A DNA stretch of 34,899 bases, taken from Cryobacterium sp. (GTDB taxonomy: Bacteria > Actinomycetota > Actinomycetes > Actinomycetales > Microbacteriaceae). The stretch is taken from the NCBI GenBank assembly GCA_014376815.1, contig JACMQV010000124.1, positions 1-34,899 of the forward strand, in the 5' to 3' direction. Positions 34,365 through 34,899 of this stretch are shown piece by piece. Each line of letters opens with the position of its first letter. Within the stretch, counting starts at the first letter, position 1. The position numbers and the translations under genes are program-made. Under the pieces are notes generated by a model. It worked only from the letters and a program-made list of their open reading frames with translations, was not told the DNA's origin and made no database searches.

Positions 34365-34899
34365 TCAGGAGGAAGTGCCGACCGCCGATTTCGCCGTCCA
34401 CGGCAGCCGCCGGGAGAGGTGCGCCAGGGTGTCCGGGGAGGCCGCCTGGAGCGTCGTCCCGGCGTCGAGCGTGCGCGTGGGCCTGGCTGCGATCTGCGGG
34501 CTGACGCGGCCCACGCGCCGGCCGGTGGCCACGTGCACGGAGAGACCGTTCCCGCCGCCGACCTGCCCGAGGTCCTGCTGGAGGTGCACGGACGCCCCGG
34601 GGTGGGGCAGGCCCTCACGGGCCACCACGGTGCGGGAGTCGATGCCGTGCAGCCGGATGATCCAGATACCCAGTCCGGCCAGGCGACGGTCCCCGAGACC
34701 GACCAGCCGGCCGGTCGTCGATTCGGTCAGCCAGAGCTCCCCGGCCTGATGCTGCAGGTAGAGCGGCGGGAGACCGCGGCCGTCGGCGATCAGGAGCCGA
34801 TCCGCGTCCCTGCTGGAGAGGAGGTCGCCGGCACCGGAGCTGCGGGTAGGGGCAGGCTGCTGCGAGGGCAGGTCAGGGAGGCGACGAGCACGCACACGG
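34365..34899 (-). CDS. Unrecognised protein, cut by the window edge
   Basis: The last 178 or so codons of a frame still open at the window end. Codon use (strong G/C third position) matches the neighbours, supporting a real gene. The visible part is soluble, with Gly/Leu/Arg-rich segments such as LPPLYLQHQAGELWLTES, TGRLVGLGDRRLAGLGIWIIRLHG and GASVHLQQDLGQVGGGNG, which suggest a beta-rich fold. There are no membrane helices. I do not recognise the family. It ends 75 bases before thrS on the same strand; a GTG at 34895 could be the start, but the frame also continues beyond it. Confidence 0.5.
   Translation of the reverse strand, partial: RVRARRLPDLPSQQPAPTRSSGAGDLLSSRDADRLLIADGRGLPPLYLQHQAGELWLTESTTGRLVGLGDRRLAGLGIWIIRLHGIDSRTVVAREGLPHPGASVHLQQDLGQVGGGNGLSVHVATGRRVGRVSPQIAARPTRTLDAGTTLQAASPDTLAHLSRRLPWTAKSAVGTSS

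Noticed and set aside
1-34899. tRNA, rRNA, insertion sequence or prophage genes
   Set aside because: None could be seen: no CCA-arm/anticodon pattern, transposase or integrase motifs were recognised, though a dedicated scan was not possible.

Overview
The window is about 35 kb of high-G+C DNA from an actinobacterium. The family is most probably Microbacteriaceae (Cryobacterium/Leifsonia-like). The evidence is the gene order (aroB-aroK-aroC-aroE-mltG-ruvX-alaS-DUF948-rpsD-rarA, then relA-secF-secD-yajC-ruvB-ruvA-ruvC-yebC-pdxT-pdxS-HIT-thrS), the strong G/C third-position bias, frequent GTG starts and hairpins mostly without U-tracts. This is a reading of protein families and synteny; no database search was run. 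Nearly all genes are on the minus strand. The plus-strand exceptions are a decayed aquaporin-family gene, a secreted serine protease, a cyclophilin, a DUF349 protein and an AbiEi-like protein.

Layout. (1) 1-2.1 kb is an accessory edge: a MIP/aquaporin pseudogene with two internal deletions, a perfect 16-bp tandem repeat, and a trypsin-like exported protease, closed by a strong hairpin. (2) 2.1-6.1 kb, minus strand: a small unknown protein, then a probable aldehyde-detoxification cassette read as GAF regulator -> NAD-dependent aldehyde dehydrogenase -> DUF779 protein. (3) 6.2-11.9 kb: a tightly packed run alaS-ruvX-mltG-aroE-aroC-aroK-aroB with overlapping start and stop codons. It couples tRNA charging, peptidoglycan strand termination and most of the shikimate pathway. 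(4) 14.5-17.7 kb: a small membrane-anchored protein, a DUF948 protein, rpsD with its own terminator and a 14-bp minisatellite in its leader region, and rarA. (5) 17.7-20.8 kb, plus strand: membrane-anchored cyclophilin, DUF349 coiled-coil protein and an AbiEi-like protein converging on relA. (6) 20.8-26.3 kb, minus strand: bifunctional (p)ppGpp synthetase/hydrolase and the SecD/SecF/YajC translocase accessory complex. (7) 26.4-29.5 kb: the ruvCAB Holliday-junction operon led by yebC. (8) 29.6-34.3 kb: thrS-HIT-pdxS-pdxT-DUF1697, with the PLP synthase subunits adjacent. (9) The right edge holds the 3' part of an unrecognised gene.

Most of the window is conserved housekeeping sequence and I see no defence island, prophage, CRISPR array or biosynthetic cluster. 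The observations most worth a second look are the 14-bp minisatellite in front of rpsD, a phase-locked codon-context motif (NCG-GAT-GYC) recurring across both strands in coding orientation, the two-deletion aquaporin pseudogene, a probable leaderless pdxS transcript, and a UUCG-capped hairpin at the predicted 5' end of the yebC-ruvCAB message.
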